A stretch of 64,000 nucleotides of DNA from Rhizobium sp. CF080 (GTDB taxonomy: Bacteria > Pseudomonadota > Alphaproteobacteria > Rhizobiales > Rhizobiaceae). The position numbers and the translations under genes are program-made. The notes beneath the pieces were generated by a model. It did not search any database and had not been told where the DNA came from. It worked only from the letters and a program-made list of their open reading frames with translations. The stretch's first letter is position 1, and every line of letters begins with the position of its first letter. Shown one piece after another: positions 34,053 to 43,259 of the stretch. The stretch covers positions 1,302,001-1,366,000 of the forward strand of contig NZ_AKKC02000004.1 of assembly GCF_000282095.2 (NCBI RefSeq), written 5' to 3'.

Positions 34053-34875
34053 TAAACTCGCCATCGGCCTTGGAAAAACAGTCGCGGTCGCGGTTATCCT
34101 CGCCTGGTCGCTGTTTCCGATCGCCTTCATCGTCATGTCGTCGTTCAAGCCGGGCCAGGACATTTTCGCGGTGCCGCCGAAATTCGTCTTCTCGCCGACC
34201 GTTCAGCACTATGTCGAGCTCTGGACCGGCTGGGGCGTCTTTTTCACCGGGCTTTTGAACAGCACCATCATCACCGCCGGGGCAACCATCATCGCGATCA
34301 CCACCAGCACGGCGGCGGGCTACGTCTATTCGCGCTACAGCAGCCGGATGCTGAACGCGAGCGTGATGTTCCTGATCATCGTGCGCCTTATCCCGCCGAT
34401 CGTCGTGACGCTGCCACTGTTTCCGATCATCAATGCGATCGGCCTCAACGATACGCATATCGTACTGATGGTCCTCTATGCGACCTTCTTCGTGTCGCTC
34501 GGCACGGTGCTGATGCGCACCTTCATCGACCAGATCCCACGCGAACTGGACGAGGCGGCCCAGATCGACGGCGCGGGCCGGCTGACGATCCTGAGGCGCG
34601 TCATCGTGCCACTCGCCGCACCCGGCATTCTCGCCGTCGCCGTCTTCGTCGTCGTCTTTGCCTGGAACGAGTTCCTGTTCGCCTTCATCTTCACCGCGAC
34701 CAAGGCCAAGACCGCGCCGCTGGTGATCTCCGAAATGATCGGGTCGATCGACGGTGTCGATTGGGGCGTGTTGTTTGCGGCGTCCACCGTCCAGCTCATA
34801 CCGGTTCTGCTCTTCGTCATCTTCATGAACCGCTATCTCGTGGCCGGCCTGACCGCCGGTGCGACCAAGGGCTAG
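34042..34875 (+). CDS. Carbohydrate ABC transporter permease (MalG/UgpE type)
   Basis: A 277-residue membrane protein from ATG 34042 (AGGTGG about 7 nt upstream), overlapping the previous gene by 11 bp. Family features: VMSSFKPGQDIFAVPPKFVF near the N-terminus, the EAA loop LDEAAQIDGAGRLTILRRVIVP and the C-terminal FFVIFMNRYLVAGLTAGATKG-like end (MNRYLVAGLTAGATKG), the usual close of MalG-type permeases. Works with the TTG-initiated permease and the MalK-type ATPase at 37906. Confidence 0.93.
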   Translation: MRTDKLAIGLGKTVAVAVILAWSLFPIAFIVMSSFKPGQDIFAVPPKFVFSPTVQHYVELWTGWGVFFTGLLNSTIITAGATIIAITTSTAAGYVYSRYSSRMLNASVMFLIIVRLIPPIVVTLPLFPIINAIGLNDTHIVLMVLYATFFVSLGTVLMRTFIDQIPRELDEAAQIDGAGRLTILRRVIVPLAAPGILAVAVFVVVFAWNEFLFAFIFTATKAKTAPLVISEMIGSIDGVDWGVLFAASTVQLIPVLLFVIFMNRYLVAGLTAGATKG

Positions 34876-34914
34876 TCACCCGGGTTATTCAACTGTCTGC
34901 AAGGGAGGGAAATC

Positions 34915-36210
34915 ATGTCAGACAAACCGCTTACCAACATCACACGGCGCGGCTTCTTAGGAACCGCGATGGGAGGAGCGGCGATGCTCGCCGCCGGGCC
35001 GTCGTTTGCTGCGGCCAAGACGCTCAACGTGCTCAGCCACAAGGTACACCAGACGGTGCTCGGCACCGGCGACGGTGACCTGCTCAAGGACTGGCGCGCC
35101 GCCAACGATGCCGACGTCGTCTGGACGACGTTTGACTCCAATCCGCTGCAGGACCGCCTTTTCCGCGAGGCGAGCCTCAGCGCCACCGATTTTAACGTCG
35201 GTTACATCGTCGACAACCGCCCGACCAAGCAGATCGCCGCCATGTTCGAGCCGCTCGACGCCTATCTTAAGAAGGATGCGATCGAGGACTTCGGCGATAT
35301 CGCTCCAGGCCTCGTCCAAGGCATGACCGTCGAAGGCAAGCTGATCGGCATTCCGGTGCGCCATGCGACCCAGGGCCTGTTCTATAACGAGGCGCTCCTC
35401 GAAGAGCAGGGCATCACCGCCCCGCCGACGACGCTCGAAGAACTGGTGGAGCAGGCGCAGAAGCTCACCTTCACCTCCAAGGCAGGCACACCGGTTGCGG
35501 GCATGGTGCTGGCGAGCGATCTCGCCGTTTTTCCGGTCATGTTCGCCCGCGCCTTCGGCGGCGATTTCATCAATGCCAAGTTCGAGCTGCTGCCGAACCC
35601 CGAAGCGATGGAAAAGGGCCTGACCGTCCTTCGCAAGATGTTCGAGGGTGGCGCCCTGCCCCGCAGCTACGCGACCACCAAGAACGACGACCAGGTAACC
35701 TGGTTGCAGCAGGGTCGGGCGGCCTTCACCGTCCTGCCCTTTGCCCGGTTCGCACAGCTCAACAACAAGGAACAGAGCAAGTTCCCCGGCAAGATCAAGG
35801 CGATCGAATTCCCGATCTCGGCAGGCCTCAAGGGCAAGATGCCGATGTCGTCGATCGTCGAAGCCTGGGGCATGGTCATCCCCGCGAATTCCAAGGACAA
35901 GGACCTGTCCTGGAAGTTCATCAAGGAAGTCTCCAGCAAGCGTGCCACGCTGGGCATGGCCAAGAACGGCAATGGCCCGGTTCGTGTCTCGACCTATGCG
36001 GACCAGTCCTTCGCGGCCAGCAATCCGGTCGCAGCCGTCGAGGCGGCGGTGCTGAAGAACGCCCGTGGCGCCTTCCCGCCCTTCCCCGAAGCGGCACGCG
36101 CCCAGTCGATCTTCCTCGAGGAGGTGCAGCTTGCCGTCCTCGGCCGCAAGGAGGTCAAGGAAGCCGTGGCGTCCATCGCCACGCGCGTGAAGCCCCTGCT
36201 TCAGGCCTGA
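34915..36210 (+). CDS. Carbohydrate ABC transporter binding protein with Tat-type signal
   Basis: A 431-residue extracellular solute-binding protein (family 1). GCAAGGGAGG stands just before the ATG. The N-terminus has a twin-arginine signal, TRRGFLGTAMGGAAMLAAG, with cleavage near residue 35 after FAAA; such signals are common on rhizobial sugar-binding proteins. The body shows GKLIGIPVRHATQGLFYNEALLEEQG and PPTTLEELVEQAQKLT, typical of the fold. It captures the sugar or polyol for the two permeases upstream. A strong hairpin follows the stop, separating it from the oxidoreductase gene. Confidence 0.92.
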   Translation: MSDKPLTNITRRGFLGTAMGGAAMLAAGPSFAAAKTLNVLSHKVHQTVLGTGDGDLLKDWRAANDADVVWTTFDSNPLQDRLFREASLSATDFNVGYIVDNRPTKQIAAMFEPLDAYLKKDAIEDFGDIAPGLVQGMTVEGKLIGIPVRHATQGLFYNEALLEEQGITAPPTTLEELVEQAQKLTFTSKAGTPVAGMVLASDLAVFPVMFARAFGGDFINAKFELLPNPEAMEKGLTVLRKMFEGGALPRSYATTKNDDQVTWLQQGRAAFTVLPFARFAQLNNKEQSKFPGKIKAIEFPISAGLKGKMPMSSIVEAWGMVIPANSKDKDLSWKFIKEVSSKRATLGMAKNGNGPVRVSTYADQSFAASNPVAAVEAAVLKNARGAFPPFPEAARAQSIFLEEVQLAVLGRKEVKEAVASIATRVKPLLQA

Positions 36211-36223
36211 GCATTGTGAAGAC

Positions 36224-36248
36224 CGTCCGGGCGCCAAGCGCCCGGACG
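36224..36248 (+). terminator. Hairpin after the sugar-binding protein gene
   Basis: CGTCCGGGCGC pairs perfectly with GCGCCCGGACG around a CAA loop, 13 bp after the stop. Because further genes of the locus lie downstream on the same strand, it may be a partial terminator that raises expression of the binding protein relative to them. Confidence 0.6.
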
Positions 36249-36318
36249 TCGGATATCGCCGAAACCGGCATGAGTGACGCAGGACCTTGATGGTCCATCC
36301 ACGAAAGAGACAAGGACA

Positions 36319-37752
36319 ATGTTGAACACCACCACCCGATCGATCCAGGAGCCCGCCCGGGCAACCCCCATCATGGCGGAATATGACGTGCTCGTTATCG
36401 GCGGCGGACCGGCCGGCCTGACATCGGCGCTCGCCGCCGCGGAAGACGGGCTTCGGGTGGGCCTTGTCGAAAGCCGCAGCTTTGTCGGCGGCAACATGAC
36501 GATCGGCCTTCCGGTGCTCGGTTTCCTTGGCCAGAAGGGCAACCAGATCATCGAAGGCCTGCCGCAGAAATTCATCGACCGCCTCAAGGCCCGCGACGGG
36601 GCCAGCGAGCACCGCCCCTGTCCGCTCCACATGGGCATCACGCTCGTAGAACCGGAAGCCGTGAAGACCGTGGCACTCGAAATGCTGACAGAAGCCGGCG
36701 TCGACGTGCTGTTCTATACCTTCTGCGCTGGTGTCGTCATGGACGGCGACATGATCCGCGGCGTCATCACCGAGAGCAAGAGCGGCCGCGGCGCCATCCT
36801 CGGAAAGGTCGTCATCGACTGCACGGGTGACGCCGATGTCGCCTATCGTGCCGGCGTCCCCTGCGAAAAGGGCAACGAACATGGCGGCATGCAGCCGCCG
36901 ACGCTGATGTTCTGCATCGCCGGCGTCGACACCGACAAGCTGCGCCTCAGCATCGCCAACCAACCGCCACAGGCGCGCACCTATCTGACGGACTTCATCC
37001 CGGCGGAATATTTCGGCCAGAACCGCCAGTTCATCATCGTCGGTCTTCGCGAGCTGATCGCCAAGGCGCAGGACGAGATGGGACTGAAGATCGCCAACGA
37101 GCGCACCATCATCATCACGGGCCTGAAGGCCGGCGAGGTTTGGATCAACATGACCCGCGTCAAGGGCGTCGACGGCACCGATGCGGCGAGCCTGACCATG
37201 GGCGAGATCGAAGCCCGCGGCCAGATCGACGACATCGTCACCTACCTGATCAACTACGTTCCGGGCTTCGAGAAGGCCTATTTCACCAAGACGGCGCCCT
37301 TCCTCGGCATCCGCGAGACGCGCCGCATCATCGGCGAATATGTGATGAACCAGGAGGATGTCCTCGGCTGCCGTCATTTCGACGACTCGATTGCCGTGGC
37401 CAGCTATCCGATCGATATCCATCGGCCCGCCGATGACGGCTGCACGCTGATCTGGTGCGGCGACTGCTACGACATTCCCTATCGCTCGCTGATCCCGACC
37501 AAGGTCAGCAACCTGATCGTGGCCGGCCGGGCGATTTCCACCACCCATGAGGCGATGGGCGCGATCCGCGTCATGGCGACGTGCATGGCAATGGGCGAGG
37601 CGGCGGGACGCGCGGCGAAGATCTCGGTGCGCAGCAACCGCGCGCCGGCCGATATCGACGTCAAGGAGCTTCGCCGGCAGCTGATCGCCCGGGGCGCCTA
37701 TCTGCGCGTCAAGGACAGTGCCGAGCGCGCAAGGGAACTGGAAGACGCCTGA
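36319..37752 (+). CDS. FAD-dependent oxidoreductase (FAD_oxidored family)
   Basis: A 477-residue flavoprotein from ATG 36319 (AAGGA only 3 nt away; ATG 36373 is an alternative nearer the fold). The FAD-binding Rossmann motif is VLVIGGGPAGLTSALAAAE, followed by the family-specific ESRSFVGGNMTIGLPV segment (the Gly-Gly-x-x-T type loop), VVIDCTGDADVAYRAGVP and, near the end, SNLIVAGRAISTTHEAMGA. Proteins of this group oxidise or reduce small hydroxylated compounds; their substrates are largely unassigned. Lying inside the polyol locus between the importer and the SDR/kinase pair, it may act on the imported compound or on an intermediate. I cannot say which. Confidence 0.85.
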   Translation: MLNTTTRSIQEPARATPIMAEYDVLVIGGGPAGLTSALAAAEDGLRVGLVESRSFVGGNMTIGLPVLGFLGQKGNQIIEGLPQKFIDRLKARDGASEHRPCPLHMGITLVEPEAVKTVALEMLTEAGVDVLFYTFCAGVVMDGDMIRGVITESKSGRGAILGKVVIDCTGDADVAYRAGVPCEKGNEHGGMQPPTLMFCIAGVDTDKLRLSIANQPPQARTYLTDFIPAEYFGQNRQFIIVGLRELIAKAQDEMGLKIANERTIIITGLKAGEVWINMTRVKGVDGTDAASLTMGEIEARGQIDDIVTYLINYVPGFEKAYFTKTAPFLGIRETRRIIGEYVMNQEDVLGCRHFDDSIAVASYPIDIHRPADDGCTLIWCGDCYDIPYRSLIPTKVSNLIVAGRAISTTHEAMGAIRVMATCMAMGEAAGRAAKISVRSNRAPADIDVKELRRQLIARGAYLRVKDSAERARELEDA

Positions 37753-37905
37753 TCGCGGGCTGCTGGTCGGCGGCGCATGCCGCAGGGCCGGCATGGTTCG
37801 GAATCGTTTGTTTTGCCCATAGGCGGACCGTGGGCGACGGGCGCGGCGTGGAGGCCTATCGGCCCGGTGCCGCGCCCCGAAGATTTTCAAGGAAAGTGAG
37901 GAAGC

Positions 37906-38967
37906 ATGGCAAGTTTGCGTCTGGCCGGGCTCAAGAAGAGTTTTGGCGCAGTGGACATCATCAAGGGCGTCGACCTTGAGGTCAAGGACGGTGAATTCGT
38001 GGTGTTTGTCGGGCCTTCCGGCTGCGGCAAGTCCACCCTGCTGCGCATGATCGCGGGTCTCGAAGACATATCAAGCGGCGAGCTTTATATCGGCGACCGG
38101 CTTTGCAACGAGGTTCAGCCGCGCGAGCGCGGGATCGCCATGGTGTTCCAGTCCTATGCGCTTTATCCGCATATGACCGTCTACGAGAACATGGGCTTCG
38201 GTCTTTCCCTGAACAAGACACCGAAACCCGAACTCGAGGCACGGGTGCGCGAGGCGGCGCGTATCCTGAAAATGGAACATCTGCTCGACCGCAAGCCCAG
38301 CCAGCTCTCCGGCGGCCAGCGCCAGCGCGTGGCCATCGGGCGAGCGATCGTGCGCAAGCCCGGCGTCTTCCTGTTCGATGAGCCGCTTTCAAACCTCGAC
38401 GCGGCCCTTCGCGTCGACATGCGGATGGAGCTTGCCAAGCTGCATCGCGATCTGGGTGCGACGATGATCTACGTGACCCACGACCAGATCGAGGCGATGA
38501 CGCTTGCCGACAAGATCGTCGTCCTCGATGGCGGCCTGGTCCAGCAGGTCGGCTCGCCGATGGAACTCTACAAGAATCCGGTCAACAAGTTCGTCGCAGG
38601 TTTCATCGGCGCCCCGAAGATGAATTTCCTGCCGGTGAAGGTGCAGGCAGTCGCCGGCGATACCGCTACGGTCGCCTCCAGCACCATGTCTCCGATCCCG
38701 GTTCGGGGAAAAGGCTTTTCGATCGGCGATCAGGCATGGCTCGGCATCAGGCCGCAGTTTCTGAAGCCGGGCCAGCCGGCGGCCGGCGAAGGAGGGTTTC
38801 GCGGGCGCATCGCGCTGGTCGAGCGTCTGGGAACCGAAACGATCATCGCGGTCGATACGGCGGAGAACGAGAGAGTGGTCGCTGCAATCCCGGTCGATGT
38901 GGAACTGGCGTTCGGGGATGCCGCCGAGTTCCAGTTCAACCCCGAGGCTGCGCATCTTTTTCACTAA
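37906..38967 (+). CDS. Carbohydrate ABC transporter ATPase (MalK/UgpC type)
   Basis: A 353-residue ATPase. Walker A GPSGCGKST, Q-loop FQSYALYPHM, signature [19 protein letters not shown], Walker B VFLFDEPLSNLDA, and the H-loop YVTHDQIEAMTLADKIVV are all intact. The C-terminal ~110 residues form the TOBE regulatory domain (WLGIRPQFLKPG). It powers the permeases at 33177 and 34042. Family 1 sugar ATPases are sometimes shared between importers, but a dedicated role is likely here because it is inside the same locus. GAGGAAGC precedes the ATG. Confidence 0.94.
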   Translation: MASLRLAGLKKSFGAVDIIKGVDLEVKDGEFVVFVGPSGCGKSTLLRMIAGLEDISSGELYIGDRLCNEVQPRERGIAMVFQSYALYPHMTVYENMGFGLSLNKTPKPELEARVREAARILKMEHLLDRKPSQLSGGQRQRVAIGRAIVRKPGVFLFDEPLSNLDAALRVDMRMELAKLHRDLGATMIYVTHDQIEAMTLADKIVVLDGGLVQQVGSPMELYKNPVNKFVAGFIGAPKMNFLPVKVQAVAGDTATVASSTMSPIPVRGKGFSIGDQAWLGIRPQFLKPGQPAAGEGGFRGRIALVERLGTETIIAVDTAENERVVAAIPVDVELAFGDAAEFQFNPEAAHLFH

Positions 38968-39062
38968 GCGCCTGAAGCCAATCCTGTTGCGGTCCGGGCA
39001 CTATGCAACCGGCTCCATTCTGAAACCCGTAACGACTGTATAAAATCGAAGCAAGGAACGAC

Positions 39063-39791
39063 ATGAGACAGGATCTTTCTGGAAAGGTTGCGGCGGTGAC
39101 CGGTGCTGCCTCGGGCATCGGCCTCGAATGCACCCGAGCCCTCTTGGCCGAAGGTGTGAGCGTCGCCCTTGTCGACAGGGCCGCAGATACGCTGGAAACA
39201 CTGTGCTCGGAATTGGGACCGAACGCTTTTCCGCTGGCGATCGATCTGACCGATTCCACCAGCGTCGTAACGATGATGCCCCGCATCCTCGATCGGTTCG
39301 GCAAGCTCGATATCTTCCACGCCAATGCCGGCGCCTATATCGGCGGAGACGTCGTGGATGGCGACCCGGATGCCTGGGACCGCATGCTCAATCTCAACAT
39401 CAATGCCGCCTTCCGCTCCGTCCAGGCCGTGCTGCCGCACATGGTCGAGCGCAAGACGGGCGACATCATCATGACCAGCTCGATTGCCGGCCTGGTGCCG
39501 GTCGTCTGGGAGCCGATCTACACCGCCTCGAAACATGCGGTGCAGGCTTTCGTTCACACCGTGCGCCGCCAGGTCGCCAAACACGGCATCCGTGTTGGCG
39601 CGGTTGCCCCAGGCCCGGTCATCACGGCGCTGATCAGTGATTGGCCCCAGGCAAAACTCGATGAAGCGATCGCGGCGGGAGGATTGATGGAAGCGACGGA
39701 GGTCGCCGAAGCGGTCGTGTTCATGCTCTCGAGGCCCCGCAACATCACGATCCGGGATCTGGTGATCCTGCCGCTCAGTACGGATCTCTGA
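39063..39791 (+). CDS. SDR-family alcohol dehydrogenase (probable polyol dehydrogenase)
   Basis: A 242-residue classical short-chain dehydrogenase with GAAGGA before the ATG. Cofactor motif TGAASGIG, structural ANAG, catalytic Ser in MTSSIAGL, and Tyr-x3-Lys in [12 protein letters not shown] are present. The Asp in ALVDRAAD favours NAD+. The C-terminal [10 protein letters not shown] resembles ribitol-dehydrogenase-like members. Its stop lies 2 bp before the FGGY kinase ATG, so the pair should act in sequence: oxidise a pentitol (or similar polyol) to a ketose, which the kinase then phosphorylates. The exact polyol is inferred, not read. Confidence 0.85.
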   Translation: MRQDLSGKVAAVTGAASGIGLECTRALLAEGVSVALVDRAADTLETLCSELGPNAFPLAIDLTDSTSVVTMMPRILDRFGKLDIFHANAGAYIGGDVVDGDPDAWDRMLNLNINAAFRSVQAVLPHMVERKTGDIIMTSSIAGLVPVVWEPIYTASKHAVQAFVHTVRRQVAKHGIRVGAVAPGPVITALISDWPQAKLDEAIAAGGLMEATEVAEAVVFMLSRPRNITIRDLVILPLSTDL

Positions 39792-39793
39792 CC

Positions 39794-41431
39794 ATGGCCC
39801 GCTTCTTTGTCGGCATCGATGTGGGAACAGGCAGTGCGCGGGCCGGCGTGTTCGATGAAGCCGGCACTTTGCTGGCATCCGCGAAGCGCCCGATCACTAT
39901 TTGGCACGAGCCCGGCAATATCGTCGAGCAATCCAGCGAACAGATATGGCAAGCGGTCTGCGAGAGCGTCCGGGAAGCAGTCGCTGCGGGCGGCATCCAG
40001 CCGTCCGCAGTCGCCGGAATAGGTTTCGACGCGACCTGCTCGCTGGTTGTCGTCACGGCCGACGGGAAGCCGGTCTCGATCAGCCCCTCGGGAGACGCCA
40101 ATCGCAATATCATCGTGTGGATGGATCACCGCGCCGCCGGCGAGGCGGCGGAGATCAACGGAGGACAGCACGAGGTCCTGCGCTATGTCGGCGGCCATAT
40201 CTCGCCGGAGATGGAAACACCCAAGCTTCTCTGGCTGAAGCGCCATCTGCCTCGATCCTTTGCCGAGGCAGACCATTTCTTCGATCTCGTCGATTATCTG
40301 ACCTTCCGCGCAACGGGATCACTCAGCCGGTCGGCCTGCACCGTCACCTGCAAATGGACCTATCTGGCACACGAGAACCGCTGGGATGCCGCATATTTCA
40401 AGGCGATCGGCCTTGGAGAACTCGCCGACGAGGGCTTCATCCGGATCGGAAACGACATCGTCGATCCAGGTAGCCCGCTTGCGAGCGGCTTGACCCGGAA
40501 AGCGGCCGCCGATCTCGGCCTTATGCCGGGAATCCCTGTCGGCGCGGGCTTGATCGATGCCCATGCGGGCGGTATCGGCACGCTCGGCGGTGAAGACGCC
40601 GAGGGCCAAGCAGACGTCCGGAACAGGCTCGCCTATATTTTCGGGACCTCCGCCTGTTCCATGGCGTCCAGCGAAAGGCCGGTATTCGTGGATGGCGTAT
40701 GGGGACCCTACTACTCGTCCATGGTTCCGGACCTGTGGTTGACGGAAGGCGGCCAGTCGTCGGCAGGAGCTGCCATCGATCATCTCGTCACGATGCACCC
40801 TGCATCCGTTGAAGCGCGCGCAAGAGCTGACGCCGACGGGATCTCGCTGGTTGCCTGGCTTGACCGCGAAGCAACACGACTGTGTCCTAACCTCACCCGG
40901 GCCGTGGAACTCGCAGGCTCTGTCCACGTCCTACCCGAATTCATGGGCAACCGGTCTCCCCATGCCGATCCTGATGCGCGGGCCGTCATCGCAGGGCTCG
41001 GGCTGGAAACCGATATTCCCAGTCTGATTTCGCTCTTTGTCGCCGGGCTCTGCGGCATCGGTTATGGTCTCAGACAACTCCTGGACAAGCTATCGCAGAA
41101 CGGCATGGTCTTCGACCTGATCATTGCCAGTGGCGGTGCGGCGCAAAGTCACCTTGTGCGGCAGATACTGGCGGACACGACAAACCTGCCCGTGACGGTT
41201 GCCGATACCGAGGAGCCGGTTCTGCTTGGGAGTGCGATGCTCGGGGCCGCGGCCGCAGGCAGATATGGTTCACTGCAGGAAGCCATGAGGGCTATGTCAA
41301 GTCTCTCGACGCTCTACAGGCCCGCAGAAGGCACTGTCCGTGAGATGCACGATCACAGATACCGCGCCTTTGGACGGCTTCAGGATGTGGAAAGGCAGAT
41401 ACGGTCGGATCGCCGAACTATGCCTTCTTGA
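39794..41431 (+). CDS. FGGY-family pentulose kinase
   Basis: A 545-residue sugar kinase. The ATPase core begins FFVGIDVGTGSARAGVFDE (phosphate-1 motif); GIGFDATCSLVV and VWMDHRAAGEA follow and match the ribulokinase-like branch of the family; the C-terminal phosphate-2 region reads IIASGGAAQSHLVRQILAD, with AGLIDAHAGGIG at mid-protein. It should phosphorylate a ketopentose such as D-ribulose to the 5-phosphate, which then enters the pentose phosphate pathway. It is the last gene of the LacI-controlled locus. Which ketose is used is inferred from the branch and the SDR neighbour. Confidence 0.9.
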   Translation: MARFFVGIDVGTGSARAGVFDEAGTLLASAKRPITIWHEPGNIVEQSSEQIWQAVCESVREAVAAGGIQPSAVAGIGFDATCSLVVVTADGKPVSISPSGDANRNIIVWMDHRAAGEAAEINGGQHEVLRYVGGHISPEMETPKLLWLKRHLPRSFAEADHFFDLVDYLTFRATGSLSRSACTVTCKWTYLAHENRWDAAYFKAIGLGELADEGFIRIGNDIVDPGSPLASGLTRKAAADLGLMPGIPVGAGLIDAHAGGIGTLGGEDAEGQADVRNRLAYIFGTSACSMASSERPVFVDGVWGPYYSSMVPDLWLTEGGQSSAGAAIDHLVTMHPASVEARARADADGISLVAWLDREATRLCPNLTRAVELAGSVHVLPEFMGNRSPHADPDARAVIAGLGLETDIPSLISLFVAGLCGIGYGLRQLLDKLSQNGMVFDLIIASGGAAQSHLVRQILADTTNLPVTVADTEEPVLLGSAMLGAAAAGRYGSLQEAMRAMSSLSTLYRPAEGTVREMHDHRYRAFGRLQDVERQIRSDRRTMPS

Positions 41432-41525
41432 ACCGGGTTGAACCGAGAACCACATTCGAGGCGCGCAAAACATCGGCCCTGTAGATGGAATGCGGATAAG
41501 TGCTTCAGTCGCCTACTTTCTCCCG

Positions 41526-42350
41526 TCAGCATGGCAACCCGACCGGCAACCCGGTTTGCGGATGCGCCATGATGGCCATGTCGATGCCGTAGATTTTCTT
41601 GAGCACGCTCGGCGTCATGATCTCCGGTGGCGTTCCGCGAGCAATCAACCGGCCGGTGTGCAACGCAATGATTTCGTCGCAGAACCGCGCCGCCATATTG
41701 ACGTCGTGCAGGACGAGCAGGACACCGAGCCCCTTCGAATGACTGAGCCGCTGGACCAGCGTCAACACCTCGATCTGATGCGAGACATCGAGTGCCGAGA
41801 TCGGTTCATCGAGCAGGAGGCATTCCGCATCCTGGGCGACCAGCATAGCCAGCCACACGCGTTGGCGTTCTCCACCGGAGAGTGTATCGACGAGACGATC
41901 CGCCATGCCGGACACATCCGTCAGGGTCATGGCTTCGTCGACTTTGTCGCGATCGATCTTTCCGAAACGGCCAAGCGCGCCATGCCAAGGATAGCGCCCG
42001 AGCGCCACGAGTTCCTTGACCAGCATGCCGTTCGCCGCCGGCGTCTGCTGCGGCAGATAGGCAAGCTTCCGGGCGAACGGCCGGTCACCCCATTCCGAGA
42101 GATACTTCCCTTCGAAAAGCACCGTTCCGTTGGAGGCCGGCTTTTGCCGTGCCAGGACTTTGAGCAAAGTCGATTTGCCGGAGCCATTATGGCCGATCAA
42201 TCCGATCGTCCGCCGGGCTGGGATTGTCATTGTCAACGGCTGCAGAAGCGACTTGCCAGGAACGGTCAACGACACATCCTTCAGATCGAACAGAGGGGTT
42301 TCCCTATGCCGATGCTCGCTGGTCGTATTGCTGAGAAGAGCTCCAGTCAT
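41526..42350 (-). CDS. Iron-siderophore ABC transporter ATPase (FhuC/FecE type), orphan
   Basis: A 274-residue ATPase from ATG 42350 (AAGGA about 9 nt upstream; the longer frame to 42461 lacks one). Walker A GHNGSGKST, Q-loop YLPQQTPA, signature LSGGERQRVWLAMLVAQ, Walker B CLLLDEPISALD, H-loop VLHDVNMAARFCDEI. The spacing and ALGRYPWHG motif are of the FhuC/FecE/BtuD group that import siderophores, haem or cobalamin. No permease or binding protein is next to it. The only matching partner genes in the window, a binding protein and a double permease at 59-62 kb, lack an ATPase, so these may function together. It lies between the kinase gene (convergent) and hutC. Confidence 0.88.
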   Translation of the reverse strand: MTGALLSNTTSEHRHRETPLFDLKDVSLTVPGKSLLQPLTMTIPARRTIGLIGHNGSGKSTLLKVLARQKPASNGTVLFEGKYLSEWGDRPFARKLAYLPQQTPAANGMLVKELVALGRYPWHGALGRFGKIDRDKVDEAMTLTDVSGMADRLVDTLSGGERQRVWLAMLVAQDAECLLLDEPISALDVSHQIEVLTLVQRLSHSKGLGVLLVLHDVNMAARFCDEIIALHTGRLIARGTPPEIMTPSVLKKIYGIDMAIMAHPQTGLPVGLPC

Positions 42351-42533
42351 CGGGTAATCCTTTCTGCGGATGAGAGATGTGGGCGACGGCTTTCGGCTCG
42401 GAGTGATGTGTGGGCCGCGACCGCCGCAACGTCTATGCCAGCAGGATTGCGGCCGGCGCAAGGTCTGCTCCGGCCCAGGCGGCGGAAAGAGACGGTTGCA
42501 CCGTTCTGTCTCAGGACTGTGGGTAAGCGTGGC

Positions 42534-43259
42534 CTAGCTCTCTCCGCCGGGCGTGAAGCGGGCGACCAGCGCATGTCGATCCCCCGGATAGGTGAAGCGT
42601 ACGAATGTCACCGGGCCACTGCTGCCCCAGGTCCGTCGTTCGATGACGAGACAGGCTGCGTTCCTGGAAATGTCGAGTGTCTTTGCAACTTCCGCAGTGG
42701 CCGACAGTGCGTAGATCCGATGTTCCGCAGTGCTCCATGGGATCTGGCTGATGAGCCAGGTCCCCGGCGCCGATTTCGAAAAATCCTCGCTTTCTGCCTC
42801 AGGAACGGTCGCAAGGTTGATCAGCCGCTCCTCAAGGCAGAACGGCCGTTCGCCCGCATGATGAAGACAGACGAGATCGAGGACCGAGGCCGTTTCCGAA
42901 AGCTCCAGATGTTGCCTGTCGACAGGGCTCGCCTCGCGCAGAATCCGCTTTTCCAGCCGGTAGGAATAGGGAAGCTTCAGGGAGCGGACCTCTGCTTCGA
43001 TACTGTGGATTTCAAGCACTGCGGCCTGGGTCACCGGTTGCGAAACGAAGCTGCCGGACTTCTTGCGCCGCTCAATCAGCCCGGCCCTTGCCAGATGCGT
43101 CAGCACTTTGTTGGCGGTCATCCGCGAGCAGCTATACTGCACGGCAAGATCGACCTCGAACGGCAGGCGATAGCCCGGAGGCCATTCACCGGAGACAATC
43201 CGTCCCTCTATGTCGCTTAAAATACGATGATGGAGGGTGGCTTCCTTGCCATTGGTCAT
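42534..43259 (-). CDS. hutC: Histidine utilisation repressor HutC
   Basis: A 241-residue GntR/HutC-family protein. The N-terminal winged helix reads HHRILSDIEGRIVSGEWPPGYRLP and SCSRMTANKVLTHLARAGLIERRKKSG; the C-terminal UTRA domain (~75-240) binds urocanate in this family and includes RPFCLEERLINL and ISRNAACLVIERRTW. ATG 43259 overlaps the hutF stop (ATGA), so the two genes are one operon. The ATGTATATACAT palindrome between hutF and hutI is its probable operator. Size and sequence are in line with known HutC proteins. Confidence 0.93.
   Translation of the reverse strand: MTNGKEATLHHRILSDIEGRIVSGEWPPGYRLPFEVDLAVQYSCSRMTANKVLTHLARAGLIERRKKSGSFVSQPVTQAAVLEIHSIEAEVRSLKLPYSYRLEKRILREASPVDRQHLELSETASVLDLVCLHHAGERPFCLEERLINLATVPEAESEDFSKSAPGTWLISQIPWSTAEHRIYALSATAEVAKTLDISRNAACLVIERRTWGSSGPVTFVRFTYPGDRHALVARFTPGGES

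Noticed and set aside
34957..37890. 977-codon minus-strand frame opposite the binding protein and oxidoreductase genes
   Set aside because: Antisense shadow produced by GC-rich codon bias; the plus-strand genes carry clear families.
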